Under the pieces are notes generated by a model. It saw only the letters and a list, made by a program, of their open reading frames with translations, made no database searches and was not told the DNA's origin. 64,000 nt of DNA from OLB7 sp966250335 (GTDB lineage: Bacteria > Bacteroidota > Ignavibacteria > OLB7), in NCBI GenBank assembly GCA_966250335.1, contig CBINGZ010000003.1, positions 147,417-211,416 on the forward strand, read 5' to 3'. Numbering within the stretch: the stretch's first letter is position 1; the number at the start of each line of letters is the position of its first letter. A program made the translations under genes and the position numbers. Shown here piece by piece: positions 18,235 through 27,661 of the stretch.

Positions 18235-19926
18235 ATGAAGGCTTTTTTCGGTTCTCTTCTCCTGTCCGTTCTGTTTTCTCTCGCGGCGATCTGTTCACAA
18301 GCCCAGACGCCGGACTCCACTGCCGAGTGGGTGGTGCATCCGCCCGGCCTGGGCGGAGATCAGATCGGCGGCATGGTTATGGATGACTCCGGGAATATCT
18401 ATATCGCGGGGGGATTTAATTATGAGATGACCGTCGGGAATATCGTTCTGAACAGTCCCGGGGGAGCCGACGGTTTCATTATCAAGTACCGCCCCGACGG
18501 CGCCGTGATATGGGCCAGGCGCGCCGGAGGCGTTTCAGGGGATATGATCACCGGAATCGATCTCGACGATTCGGGCAATGTTTACGTGACGGGAATGTTT
18601 AGCGATACCGCGGAATTCAATGACGTCTCGCTCGTGAGCGCCGGAGGGGTAGATGCCTTTGTTGCAAAGTATCGTCCCGACGGGACGCTCGCGTGGGCGG
18701 TCTCGGCAGGAGGATCCACGATCATAGAAGACTGGGGGGATCATGGGCGGCTGATCAGGGTGGGGCCGAATGGTGATATCTATGTGGTCGGGATGTTCGT
18801 CGATCAGGCGGTTTTCGAGACGGACACGCTGATCGGCAGAGGGATAGCCGATCTCTTCATCGCCCGCTATCGTCCCGACGGCGGAGTGGTGTGGGCCTCC
18901 AGTGCCAAGGCCGGTCCCTACGCCTACCCTGGAGGAATAGCGGTCGACGACTCCGGCGCCGTTCTCATCCACGGCGCGTTGCCCGATACGATCGACTTCG
19001 GCGGCGTCTCCCTGATAAGCAAGGGGGAAGACGATATCTTCACGGCGAAGTACGGGGCCGATGGAACCTTTCAGTGGGCGAAACAGGTCGGGGGAGCGGC
19101 GGAAGAGCGTTACGGCGACATTGCAATCGACCGGGGCGATAATATTATCGTGACAGGAGGCTTTGAGTTCATGGCCGATTTCAATGACACCACCCTTGTC
19201 GGAACGGGGAATCGCGACGTGTTCCTGGCACGGTATGAGGCGGACGGCACGCTTACGTGGATACGGGGCTTCGGAGGAAGAGGTCTTGCCGAGGGAGACC
19301 GCATCGTACTCGACGAGAATGGGGAGACCTACATCCTGGGGTTGTTCGGGGAAACCCTCGATCTCGACGGGATCATCCTCACGGCGGAGAAGAATCGTGA
19401 TAACCGATTCCTTGCAAAGCTCGACACGGGAGGAAAAGTGGAATGGGCGAGATACCTCTGCGATTATCGTAGTGCGAGGCTCGATCATGTCGTTGTTCGT
19501 GGTGATGTCGTGTACGGAGCCGGATCGTTCGAGAAGACGATCGTGCTGGGTGGGGATACGCTGACATCGGCTGGGTCGACCGATATATTCGTCTGGAAAT
19601 TTCCTCGCGTTCCGGCGGTGAGCGCCCTTCCCATGGAGGAATACGACGGAATGGGAGTCGATCTCGGAGCGCGCATCCTCGCACTCCATCCGAACCCGGC
19701 CCGGGATCGGGCCTCCGTCGAGGTCGAGATGCCGGCGCCGGGGGTCGCGACGCTGGTCGTGACCGATCTGCTGGGAAGAACGATCGCAACGCCGTTCAAC
19801 GGCCGGCTCATGGGCGGCCGGACCGTTCTGGCGATCGATATCGGGGGGATGAGCGCGGGAAGCTATCTGGTACGGCTGCTGACCGAATCGGGGACACGGA
19901 GCGCGCGGCTGGTCGTCACGCCGTGA
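18235..19926 (+). CDS. Secreted SBBP-like beta-propeller protein with T9SS-type C-terminal domain
   Basis: 563 residues, signal peptide MKAFFGSLLLSVLFSLAA to about residue 24. At least six repeats of the form DDSGNIYIAGGF, DDSGNVYVTGMF, GPNGDIYVVGMF, DDSGAVLIHGAL, DRGDNIIVTGGF, DENGETYILGLF, each followed by an AKYRPDGTLAWA-type strand, mark an SBBP-like propeller. The last 90 residues (ALHPNPARDRASVEVEMPAP, MSAGSYLVRLLTESG) are a T9SS type A sorting domain. Binding or structural function at the cell surface is likely; no enzymatic motif. It converges with the gene at 19962. Confidence 0.87.
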   Translation: MKAFFGSLLLSVLFSLAAICSQAQTPDSTAEWVVHPPGLGGDQIGGMVMDDSGNIYIAGGFNYEMTVGNIVLNSPGGADGFIIKYRPDGAVIWARRAGGVSGDMITGIDLDDSGNVYVTGMFSDTAEFNDVSLVSAGGVDAFVAKYRPDGTLAWAVSAGGSTIIEDWGDHGRLIRVGPNGDIYVVGMFVDQAVFETDTLIGRGIADLFIARYRPDGGVVWASSAKAGPYAYPGGIAVDDSGAVLIHGALPDTIDFGGVSLISKGEDDIFTAKYGADGTFQWAKQVGGAAEERYGDIAIDRGDNIIVTGGFEFMADFNDTTLVGTGNRDVFLARYEADGTLTWIRGFGGRGLAEGDRIVLDENGETYILGLFGETLDLDGIILTAEKNRDNRFLAKLDTGGKVEWARYLCDYRSARLDHVVVRGDVVYGAGSFEKTIVLGGDTLTSAGSTDIFVWKFPRVPAVSALPMEEYDGMGVDLGARILALHPNPARDRASVEVEMPAPGVATLVVTDLLGRTIATPFNGRLMGGRTVLAIDIGGMSAGSYLVRLLTESGTRSARLVVTP

Positions 19927-19961
19927 TACGTATCGTGGTTCGATTGAAGCGGTCGGGGCCG

Positions 19962-21104
19962 TTACCGTGATCCCGACGAAGGAGGAGAGAAGGGGACGAC
20001 TGCCGGATGTCTTCCCCTCCACTCCAGGCCGCCGATGAAGAGCCCCTTGGTCCGGTCGCTCAGCGTGTGGGTGGCGTCGTGAACCCAGCGGCTGCACGAT
20101 GTGATATACCACGAGTCCCCCCATTCCACCACCTTGCTGGCGTGTGAGGTTGCCAGGAAATATTCGTCGCGGTCGTGGAAGTCGAGAGGGTTGTCGCTGA
20201 TCACGTAGCGGGTTCCGGCGCCCCCCTTCCAGAAGAGATAGTAGAGATCGTCCCGCTTGACGACGCAGGGGGATTCCGGATGCGCGTACGTCGAGGCGTA
20301 GTCGTAGCCTTCCGTGCGGCGTGTCAGCACGGGGCCGCGATCGGTCCAGGTCATCAGGTCGGGAGAGGTGGCGGCGGCGACGCAGGCGAACTCACGACCG
20401 CTGGAGGGACGCCCTTTATCCTCCTTGAGCCGGGTCACATAGTAGCAGATGTAGCCGTAGGTCGTATGCGGGAGGATGAACGGATCGCGGAACGATACGG
20501 GCCGAACGTTCCCGTCCGTTGCGGGAGCATAGGCGACCCGGTTCGAATCGGGGAGCATGATCGGGAGTCCGGAGGTCCGCTTCCAGGTGTTCAGGTCGTC
20601 GGAGACCGCCATGAAGATATGTTCACCCGAAAGAAATCCCTGATCGTTGCCGGTGTAGAACATGTAGTACTTCCCCCCCGCGGCGATCACGTTCGGGGCA
20701 TAGAGATGTTCATCGTCGAGCGAGCCCTCCGGTCCGATCGTCAGCGCCGTCTCCTGCTGCGTCCAGTTGACCAGATCGGGGCTCACGGCATGTTCGATAT
20801 TGATCTCGTTCCCGGGGCTCAGCCAGGGGCGGATCGACATGCTCCCGTCGGTGTAGAAGAGATGCCACAGGCTGTCGACACGGATCAGGGAGTGATCGTT
20901 GACGTACCTGCCGATGACCGTGTAGACATATCTGAAGGCAGCCGAGTCCGACTCCGGACGCGATATGCCCGTCGTCGTATCGAGCCCCCCGACGCGCGTT
21001 CCGTGCCGCGCCGCGCCGGAAACGTATCTCGAATTGATATTCCCGGACATTGCTCCCGCGCCGAGCAGGAGAACCGCCGTAAGACCGATCGCTGTATATC
21101 GCAT
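19962..21104 (-). CDS. GH43/GH32-like five-bladed propeller protein
   Basis: 380 residues from ATG 21104, chosen for its signal-like segment MRYTAIGLTAVLLLGAGAM; no clear ribosome site is visible and a start at 21185 is possible. The blade strands LWHLFYTDGS, YYMFYTGNDQG, YGYICYYVTR, LYYLFWKGG and WYITSCSRWV, with VSFRDPFILPH and SPDLVNWTQQE, are typical of glycoside hydrolase clan F/J-type five-bladed propellers (families 32, 43, 62, 68, 117, 130). I cannot decide which family or whether it is active. Candidate acids are Asp in VDSLWHLFY, Asp in FRDPF and Glu in VVEWGD. Confidence 0.65.
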   Translation of the reverse strand: MRYTAIGLTAVLLLGAGAMSGNINSRYVSGAARHGTRVGGLDTTTGISRPESDSAAFRYVYTVIGRYVNDHSLIRVDSLWHLFYTDGSMSIRPWLSPGNEINIEHAVSPDLVNWTQQETALTIGPEGSLDDEHLYAPNVIAAGGKYYMFYTGNDQGFLSGEHIFMAVSDDLNTWKRTSGLPIMLPDSNRVAYAPATDGNVRPVSFRDPFILPHTTYGYICYYVTRLKEDKGRPSSGREFACVAAATSPDLMTWTDRGPVLTRRTEGYDYASTYAHPESPCVVKRDDLYYLFWKGGAGTRYVISDNPLDFHDRDEYFLATSHASKVVEWGDSWYITSCSRWVHDATHTLSDRTKGLFIGGLEWRGRHPAVVPFSPPSSGSR

Positions 21105-21230
21105 TGAGTTTGATGCGTTTCCCGTAATCCTGAACGCCTTCCCGCCGCCCGTCTCCGACGGCATGACCGTTCCGAATCTACTCATCCCGGGCTTCAGACG
21201 GGAAGGGAAACCGCTCCCGTTCGCCGTATA

Positions 21231-21267
21231 CACAACAAAACGGACCGGAGCTGGGCCCCGGTCCGTT
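21231..21267 (-). terminator. Rho-independent terminator of the PNGGE-repeat gene
   Basis: On the minus strand AACGGACCGG (21267-21258) pairs with CCGGTCCGTT (21248-21239), followed by TTGTTGTG. Ten perfect pairs just after the stop at 21291. Confidence 0.8.
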
Positions 21268-21290
21268 CGTGGAAGAAGATCGATCGGCGA

Positions 21291-23516
21291 TCAGCGGTCG
21301 ACCCGGAGCCCTCCGCGAAGGCTGCCGGCGCCGATCATCAGTTCGTAGACATACATCCCCGGAGCGAGCTTGCTCACATCCAGAACCGCACGCATCTCCC
21401 CTGCCTCGCGCTCCCCTATGTCCACGTTCTGCACGGCCCGTCCGTTCAGGTCGTAGATCCGCAGCAGCACGTGTCCCGATACGTTCTGGGTCCAGCGGAT
21501 CTCGGTGGAGGAGGAAGCGGGATCGGGGAAGCTTCCGATCAGGGTCAGTCCGCCGGGGACGTTCGATCGGCTCTTCACCCCCGTGGTCCCGATCGAGATG
21601 AGCCGGAACCCGTTGTCGGTCAGATCCTTTACAAGCCCGTCGGCCGTCGAGACCATGATATGGGTGTTCGTGGAGGCTATATCGGGGACCGACCATGTGA
21701 GCGAGTCGTTCCCCTGCCGGGCGTCTGCCGAATCTATCAGCCTCCACGGGCCGCCGTCGGCGGAGTACGCAAGGAAGAGCTTCCCCTGAAGATTGTTGGC
21801 CTTCCAGCGGATCTTGACGATCGAGTCGGCGCTCAGCCGCTCGCCGCCGTTCGGATAGAGAAGCTGCAGGTATGCCGCCGTCGTATCGATCTGCGATCCG
21901 AATATGGTGAAGACGGCGTTCGAGAGATCGCGGACCAGTCCCGTGTTCCCGCCACCGCCGCCTCCCCCGCCGGAGCCGGCGAGCGTGAGCCGCAGCAGCG
22001 CTCTGGTCGTCGGGTCATTCGGAACGATCCACTGCGTGGAGTCGATCCCCCCCGACACGGAGGGGCGTCCCGACAGCATCTTCCACGTCTTGCCGCTGTC
22101 GGCCGAGTAGTGGAGGTTGAGCTGCCCCGTCAGGTTCTTCGTTTCCCACACGATGCTCTCGGCCGTTCCCACCTTGAAGACCTCCCCTCCGTTCGGACGG
22201 ATGACGGTGATCGTCGGGGTCAGCGAGTCGGCGAGGCCGATGATCGTGAAGGAGCCGTCGGACGTATCGCGCGCCGAGTTGTTGCCGACCCGCAGCATCG
22301 TGACCGGCGACGGGTCGTTGGGGATCTTCCAGACGATCGTGTCGAGCCCGGTCCGGCCCTGTCGGGAGCCCATGATCGGTTTCCAGGTGCGGCCCGTGTC
22401 GACGGAGTAGGTTGCGTTGATCAGGCCGGTGAGATCCTGCGCGCTCCAGATGATCCTGATCGTGGAGTCCGCCGTGAACTGCTCGCCGCCGTTCGGCGCC
22501 ATCAGCCTGATGTTCGGGTTCAGCTTGGTCCGTATGGTGAAGACGCCGTTGGAGGCATCGCTCACCGCGCCGTCCCCCGTGCTCACCCGCACCATTCCCC
22601 GCGAGGTCGTGTCGTTGGGGATCTTCCAGGTGGTCGTGTCGTTGGCTCCTCCCTTCGCCGTCACCGTCCTGATCGGCTTCCAGCTCTTGCCGCTGTCGAC
22701 CGAGTAGTCGACCCTGATATCGCCGACGACGTTCGTGGAAAGCCAGGTGATCCGGACGCTGGAGTCGGCCCCGAAGAGCTCACCGCCGTTCGGCTGGATC
22801 ACGCGCAGCGTCCTCGGCAGCTCCTTGGCGATCGTGAAGGCTCTGTTGGAACGGGCCGTCACCTGGTCGTCTTCCGTCGACACGCGGACGAAGGCGGTCG
22901 TGGAGGGCTGGTTCGGCACCTTCCAGAGTATCGTATCGTTGCCGGTTCTCGCGGCCGTCTTCTTGATCGGATTCCACGATTTGGCGCTGTCGATCGAATA
23001 TTCCAGGTCCAGATTTCCCGTGACGTACTGAGCGTTCCAGACCACCCTGATCGTGGAGTCGATCACCACCGTCTCGCCGCCGTTCGGGTAGACGACCCGG
23101 AGGGTTTTCAGAGGTTCCTTTGCGATCGTGAAGGTCCGCATCGAACGTCCGGAACGCTCTCCGTCCGCCGTGCTGATACGAACGAGGGCCAGCTTCGTGG
23201 GGATGTTCGGGACGACCCATGCGACCGAGTCGATACCGACTCTGGCGACCGCCGTATCGACGAACTTCCAGGTGGCGCCGCTGTCGGCCGAATATTCAAT
23301 GGTGAGAGTTCCGGTGATCCCGCTGGCGAACCATCTGATCCGCGTCGTGGAGTCGATCACCACCGTCTCGCCGCCGTTCGGGGCGACGATTCTGAGAACG
23401 CTCTGCCCCTGCGCGGCGGCCGAAGCCGTCCCGAGCAGAAGGATGAAGAGAAACATCGCGATCAGCCGTGCCGCTCCGCGCCGGGCTGCCGTCGTGAAAA
23501 GGTTGGAAGTCCGCAT
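21291..23516 (-). CDS. Secreted protein with six PNGGE-type Ig-like repeats and T9SS-type C-terminal domain
   Basis: 741 residues, signal peptide ending ASAAAQ near residue 36. Six tandem modules of about 100 residues each begin with PNGGE (VAPNGGETVVIDS, VYPNGGETVVIDS, IQPNGGELFGADS, MAPNGGEQFTADS, IRPNGGEVFKVGT, LYPNGGERLSADS), continue with RIxW and a YSxDSGxTWK motif and end in xVSTxDG. These resemble the Ser-Thr-rich/GPI-anchored YDG-type Ig-like domains of secreted proteins. Module five contains a run of eight glycines. The C-terminal 85 residues (GSFPDPASSSTEIRW, LAPGMYVYELMIGAG) are a T9SS sorting domain. Probably an adhesive or spacer-like surface protein. Confidence 0.85.
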   Translation of the reverse strand: MRTSNLFTTAARRGAARLIAMFLFILLLGTASAAAQGQSVLRIVAPNGGETVVIDSTTRIRWFASGITGTLTIEYSADSGATWKFVDTAVARVGIDSVAWVVPNIPTKLALVRISTADGERSGRSMRTFTIAKEPLKTLRVVYPNGGETVVIDSTIRVVWNAQYVTGNLDLEYSIDSAKSWNPIKKTAARTGNDTILWKVPNQPSTTAFVRVSTEDDQVTARSNRAFTIAKELPRTLRVIQPNGGELFGADSSVRITWLSTNVVGDIRVDYSVDSGKSWKPIRTVTAKGGANDTTTWKIPNDTTSRGMVRVSTGDGAVSDASNGVFTIRTKLNPNIRLMAPNGGEQFTADSTIRIIWSAQDLTGLINATYSVDTGRTWKPIMGSRQGRTGLDTIVWKIPNDPSPVTMLRVGNNSARDTSDGSFTIIGLADSLTPTITVIRPNGGEVFKVGTAESIVWETKNLTGQLNLHYSADSGKTWKMLSGRPSVSGGIDSTQWIVPNDPTTRALLRLTLAGSGGGGGGGGNTGLVRDLSNAVFTIFGSQIDTTAAYLQLLYPNGGERLSADSIVKIRWKANNLQGKLFLAYSADGGPWRLIDSADARQGNDSLTWSVPDIASTNTHIMVSTADGLVKDLTDNGFRLISIGTTGVKSRSNVPGGLTLIGSFPDPASSSTEIRWTQNVSGHVLLRIYDLNGRAVQNVDIGEREAGEMRAVLDVSKLAPGMYVYELMIGAGSLRGGLRVDR

Positions 23517-24256
23517 AAGCGATATTCCGAAAAGAGATGAGTATGTAGGGCCGCGTAGAGTCGACTGGAAAGCGAGACGAGCGTCGAAACCGGTTCAGGG
23601 GAGCAGCGGTCGGGGGGGCGAAACGACCTGGAGGGGACTGCACACCGCACTAACGATCCCATGATACGAGGATTCCGTAACGGAGGAAAGAGGGGACCGC
23701 GAATATTTTCCGGCGCCGCGATTCCGGGAGGGGGATCGGCCCCGATCACGACGTTCGGGACCCCTTCGGCCGACCGGCGGTTTCCTCCATGAGAACACTC
23801 CGTGAAGATAACGATCGAGCCCGTCCGAACCTCACAACAGGATGTAGATCATCCGATATGAATAATAATTCCGATCGGTCCGATTCCCCGGTGTCGGTGA
23901 CGACGGCTCCGACGGTCGGCTGGAATTTTGTCCCCCGATTGTCCCCCCGACTCCTTGCACACATCGTCGGAATATCCCTCCGGGAGATTCTTCGCGGGCA
24001 TTTTTTTTATGCGGCGATAATTCTCCCCAACCCTCGTTTTTACAGGAAAAATTATCTCGGATCATTGTTTTCAACAGATATCATATAAGATTTGACTGCG
24101 ATACGATTGCGATCGATGTTTTATGGTGTTACGATGCTTATATTGACGCCGCACACTCGGAGAACCCGGCGCCACCGTACAGTTCCGCCTTTCTCTCCCC
24201 AGACCTTGCCGCCAGGCAGGGCTTACACTTCCCTCACGTCTTAACTACCGTCAACC
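23517..24256. other. Long AT-richer intergenic region between divergent genes
   Basis: Over 700 bases without a convincing gene. Bases 23990-24150 are clearly AT-rich for this genome (ATTTTTTTTATG, CATATAAGATTTG, TTATATTGAC at 24138-24147), a plausible promoter zone for the 1086-residue protein at 24257. GTCCCCC recurs twice near 23930-23950. The open frame at 23789-24088 has no recognisable features and was not called. Confidence 0.45.
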
Positions 24257-27200
24257 ATGTCTACCATCGCAAACAGCGTGGTCGTCGACGAGGCGACCAA
24301 GACAGTGACGATCCGACAGGTGGAGTTCACTCTGCACGAGAAGGACTTCATGAAAGGATACCATCACGTCATCTATGCATCGACCGTGTACGTGAAAAAG
24401 GGATTCCTCAATCCCGGACGGAATCTCACCATCTACGCGGCGCAGATCGTCGTGGACCGCGGCGGCGGCAATGTCGACGTCAGCGGAGCGACGGGGACGG
24501 GGTATGCTCCCAACAATCGACACAGCGCCGGCGGGCTCAAGAAGAATTCCTACGACGGTGATAACGGTTTCGACGGACAGGACGGCGGGCCCGGAGGGGA
24601 TAGCGGCGATATCACGATCCATGCGGGACGTATCAAGGGGGGAGCTGTCTCCCTGAACAGCAAGGGGGGAGCGGGAGGCCGCGCACAGGACGGCGGACAC
24701 GGCTGGAAGGGGGAGACTCCTCCCGAGCGCGCACGACCGAACACGCCGAAACAGATCGTGGTCGGCTATAAGACCGAGGAGATCGGCAGTCGCTTCGTCT
24801 CGGTTCCCGTCTACGGATGGGGGGGGGATACCCTGAAAATCGGCAACCATGACTTCTGGACCGCCTATCTCTACGTTACACATCAGGCCCCCAGAGGGGC
24901 GGACGGCGGGAACGGTGGAAACGCCGGCCTGGCCGGGAGGCCGGGGAACGGCGGCAAGGGGGGGAAGGTGAGGATTCGCACTCTGCTTGAGCCCGAAGCC
25001 CCGATTGCAGCCAACCAGTGCGCCGGCGGGGCGGCAGGCGAATCGGGCGGTCACGGCACCCCCGGCAGCGGCGTCGATGGAGGACTTGGCGCGAAGTTCC
25101 TCTACCACGGGAGCGTCAAGACGACGACGATCGACTGGTCGACATACGATGAGAAGCCCGAATGGGACGAAAACTGGAACACCAAGAACTCGACGACCTT
25201 CTGGGTCTCGGTCGATCATTTCGACAATCTCGGCGTCAACAACGATTACATCGATCACTACGACGGAACGCACAAGAAGCTGAAGCTCCGCAACGGCTCC
25301 GGGAACCGCGGGCAGAACGGCGGCTACGGGCCGAGCGGTCTCCGGACCTCTCCGGCCGCCCAGACGGCCTCGCGCGGCGCCGACGGCTCCTCCGAGACGG
25401 GAAGGGTCGATATGAGCGGCGCATCGTATCGGGATATTCCCTATCCCTATCTCCTCATGCTCCAGCGGAACCTGACGGCCGCCACCCTGAACGGGGATAA
25501 CGACAAGGCGGCGATCATCCTTCGCTGGCTCATGATTCTGACGGTTTCGTTCAGAAATGCCGGACCGAACGCATCGGAAGAGGAGCAGAACCGTCAGCGG
25601 ATCTATCTTCAGTCGGAGAACGCCCTCCTCACGCTCGAGCGCGATACCGACCGCAACGCCGCGGTCTGCATCTACACCGATATCGAGCGGTACGCCACGT
25701 TCGTCGAGAACTCACTGAATCATATCGTGAGTCAGGAGAAGTCGTTCAAGAAATACCAGGCGACCGCCGCCACCATCAGCGAGCGGAAGGAGGTGCTGAA
25801 GAGTTCCATCGCGGAGCTGAAGACGCATATCGCCCATCTTACGGGGGAGTCCTCCACGCCGGGGAGCATCCTCTACTGTCAGGACAAGGAGAGCAAGATC
25901 AAGCTGGCGATCGGCGGGCTCGATCTCAAGATCATGAACTTCCAGTATGTGCTGGAGCATATGCCTGATGCTCTGAAGGAGGAGATCGACGCGAAGATCC
26001 GGGAGAAGGAGAAAGTAAGCATCTGGGACGTGCTCCAGTTCGTGGGGATGGCCGCCGGTGTGGTCATCAACTTCGCCAGCGCCGCCAGCAGCATCATGAC
26101 GATGGTGGGGAAGGTGAAGGATTTCTACACGGAGGCGCTCAAGGCCGCCTCATGGGGGGAGATCCTGAGCCTCAAGGATGGAATCTGGAACCGCGAGTTC
26201 AGCCTCATCAAGGCCGACCTGAAGGAGCTGCTCGACAGCAAGGAATGGAAGGCGGTCGGCGACGACAAGAAGGCGTTCATCGGCAGCGTGACCGACTTCG
26301 CCGCGAAAGTGGAGGCATATCAGGAGATCCTCAACTCCCGCAGATCGGTCAAGTACACCTTCGATATTCTCGACGTCCAGGCCGGCGTGCTGATCTTCGA
26401 CACGGCCAAGCTGGAGCTGAAGGTGCAGCGGAACGCCTTCGAGGCGTTCATCGTCAAGTTCCTGGATGAGTACGAGAAGGCGCGTGAGTTCAAGCATATC
26501 TTCACCGATTACTTCGATACGTCGGAGACCCGGTTCGATCTGCTCGCGCACCTTGCCGAGGTTCAGGCGCAGCGCCGCGACCTGGAGTTCCAGCGCGATC
26601 TTCACGAGAAGAACCTCGGAATCCTCACCACCCAGCTCGAGAAGCTCGACTTCGATCCCGAGCATGTCATGGGAGAGGATGTCCGGACGAGTCTGGAGGC
26701 CAATCTCCACATGGCGCTGGAGCTGGCGCTGAACCGGATCTACGACGAGCGGCGCGCCTACAGAATATGGTCGCTTGAGGATCATACCTTCCCGGCCGTT
26801 CCGGAGAACGTCACCGCCGAGATTCTCAAGACCAAGTTCCACGTTCCCCTCTGGGATAAGATCTCGATCGGTATGAGCAGCCAGAGCGAGCCGGCGTTCA
26901 GCGACTTCTCCGGCTCGCCGTACGTCTGGAAGCGGGAGGATTATCCCCGGCAGTTCGCCGCGCTGCAGGAGACCAAACGGATACTGCTGCAGGTTCCGGT
27001 GGACAGCAGGGCGAACATCTATTTCCAGCGGATCGTCAACGCGCGCGTCTTCCTGCGCGGAGCCACGACCAGGGACGGCTCCCCCTTCTACTGCGTGCTC
27101 CATCATCGCGGCGTCTCGGAGTTCCTGAACCACGACAAAAAGATCGTGACCTGCTACCAGCAGCCCCGCTCCATCGAGTTCTCCTACGCGCTGGAGGGAA

Positions 27201-27517
27201 CCGGTTCGGAGGCCAGACCGAACTACGAGCATGAGGGAGCGATCCAGCAGAACTTCGACAAGCGGGGCGACCTGAAGAGGATCAGGTACAGTCCCTTCAC
27301 GACCTGGGAGCTGCAGATCGTCCCCGACTATCGCCAGAACCAGCAGTCGAAGATCTTCAACAAGGATATCGACCTGAGCAAGCTGGAGGCGATCGAGCTG
27401 CGGTTCAGCGCCTACTACAAGACCTTCCACCTCCCGCGGCTGAATGTGACGCTGCCGCCGGAGAGGGTGGGAGTCGCTGATCCGGCCGAAGGGGAAGCGG
27501 TAGCGGGGGAGGGATAA
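24257..27517 (+). CDS. Large protein: collagen-like N-terminus, helical core, TcA-like C-terminus
   Basis: 1086 residues, no signal peptide. Residues about 1-90 are beta-strand rich (VTIRQVEFTLHE, NLTIYAAQIVV). Residues about 95-280 and 340-395 are Gly-rich and collagen-like (DGQDGGPGGDSGD, GADGGNGGNAGLAGRPGNGG). Residues about 400-850 are mostly helical with coiled-coil stretches (SERKEVLKSSIAELKTHIAH) and one hydrophobic segment at 592-620 (VGMAAGVVINFASAASSIM), as in alpha-helical pore-forming proteins. The C-terminus (about 850-1075) has IYDERRAYRIWSLED, RYSPFTTWELQIVPDY and LSKLEAIELRFSAYYKTF, which resemble, from memory, the region following the pore domain of Tc-toxin TcA subunits. No TcB/TcC gene is nearby. 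A pore-forming or membrane-binding role is an inference. Confidence 0.7.
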   Translation: MSTIANSVVVDEATKTVTIRQVEFTLHEKDFMKGYHHVIYASTVYVKKGFLNPGRNLTIYAAQIVVDRGGGNVDVSGATGTGYAPNNRHSAGGLKKNSYDGDNGFDGQDGGPGGDSGDITIHAGRIKGGAVSLNSKGGAGGRAQDGGHGWKGETPPERARPNTPKQIVVGYKTEEIGSRFVSVPVYGWGGDTLKIGNHDFWTAYLYVTHQAPRGADGGNGGNAGLAGRPGNGGKGGKVRIRTLLEPEAPIAANQCAGGAAGESGGHGTPGSGVDGGLGAKFLYHGSVKTTTIDWSTYDEKPEWDENWNTKNSTTFWVSVDHFDNLGVNNDYIDHYDGTHKKLKLRNGSGNRGQNGGYGPSGLRTSPAAQTASRGADGSSETGRVDMSGASYRDIPYPYLLMLQRNLTAATLNGDNDKAAIILRWLMILTVSFRNAGPNASEEEQNRQRIYLQSENALLTLERDTDRNAAVCIYTDIERYATFVENSLNHIVSQEKSFKKYQATAATISERKEVLKSSIAELKTHIAHLTGESSTPGSILYCQDKESKIKLAIGGLDLKIMNFQYVLEHMPDALKEEIDAKIREKEKVSIWDVLQFVGMAAGVVINFASAASSIMTMVGKVKDFYTEALKAASWGEILSLKDGIWNREFSLIKADLKELLDSKEWKAVGDDKKAFIGSVTDFAAKVEAYQEILNSRRSVKYTFDILDVQAGVLIFDTAKLELKVQRNAFEAFIVKFLDEYEKAREFKHIFTDYFDTSETRFDLLAHLAEVQAQRRDLEFQRDLHEKNLGILTTQLEKLDFDPEHVMGEDVRTSLEANLHMALELALNRIYDERRAYRIWSLEDHTFPAVPENVTAEILKTKFHVPLWDKISIGMSSQSEPAFSDFSGSPYVWKREDYPRQFAALQETKRILLQVPVDSRANIYFQRIVNARVFLRGATTRDGSPFYCVLHHRGVSEFLNHDKKIVTCYQQPRSIEFSYALEGTGSEARPNYEHEGAIQQNFDKRGDLKRIRYSPFTTWELQIVPDYRQNQQSKIFNKDIDLSKLEAIELRFSAYYKTFHLPRLNVTLPPERVGVADPAEGEAVAGEG

Positions 27518-27560
27518 GAGGGGGCGGCTGATATATCGCCTGTATAACCCGATGGAATGC

Positions 27561-27595
27561 AAAAGGGCGAAGAGTATCGTACTCTTCGCCCTTTT
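27561..27595. terminator. Perfect bidirectional terminator
   Basis: AAAAGGGCGAAGAGTA (27561-27576) pairs perfectly with TACTCTTCGCCCTTTT (27580-27595) around a three-base loop; the T run is present on both strands. It serves the convergent genes ending at 27517 and 27662. Confidence 0.95.
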
Positions 27596-27661
27596 CGTTG
27601 TTCGACGTCTCTCTGAAGCCTTACTATCTCCCGGGGGACCGGGATCGGAGTCGCGGGAGAT

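Noticed and set aside
21291..23516. Regularly spaced repeats considered as CRISPR-like
   Set aside because: The units are about 300 bp, in frame and encode protein modules, not 20-40 bp repeats with unique spacers.
21471..23540. Open frame of 689 codons on the plus strand
   Set aside because: Antisense to the PNGGE-repeat gene, reflecting its repeat structure.
23789..24088. Possible 99-residue protein in the large spacer
   Set aside because: No ribosome site, no family similarity, and base composition shifts sharply within it to AT-rich non-coding sequence.
26150..27562. Open frame of 470 codons on the minus strand
   Set aside because: Antisense to the large TcA-like protein; Leu/Glu/Arg-rich with no recognisable motif.
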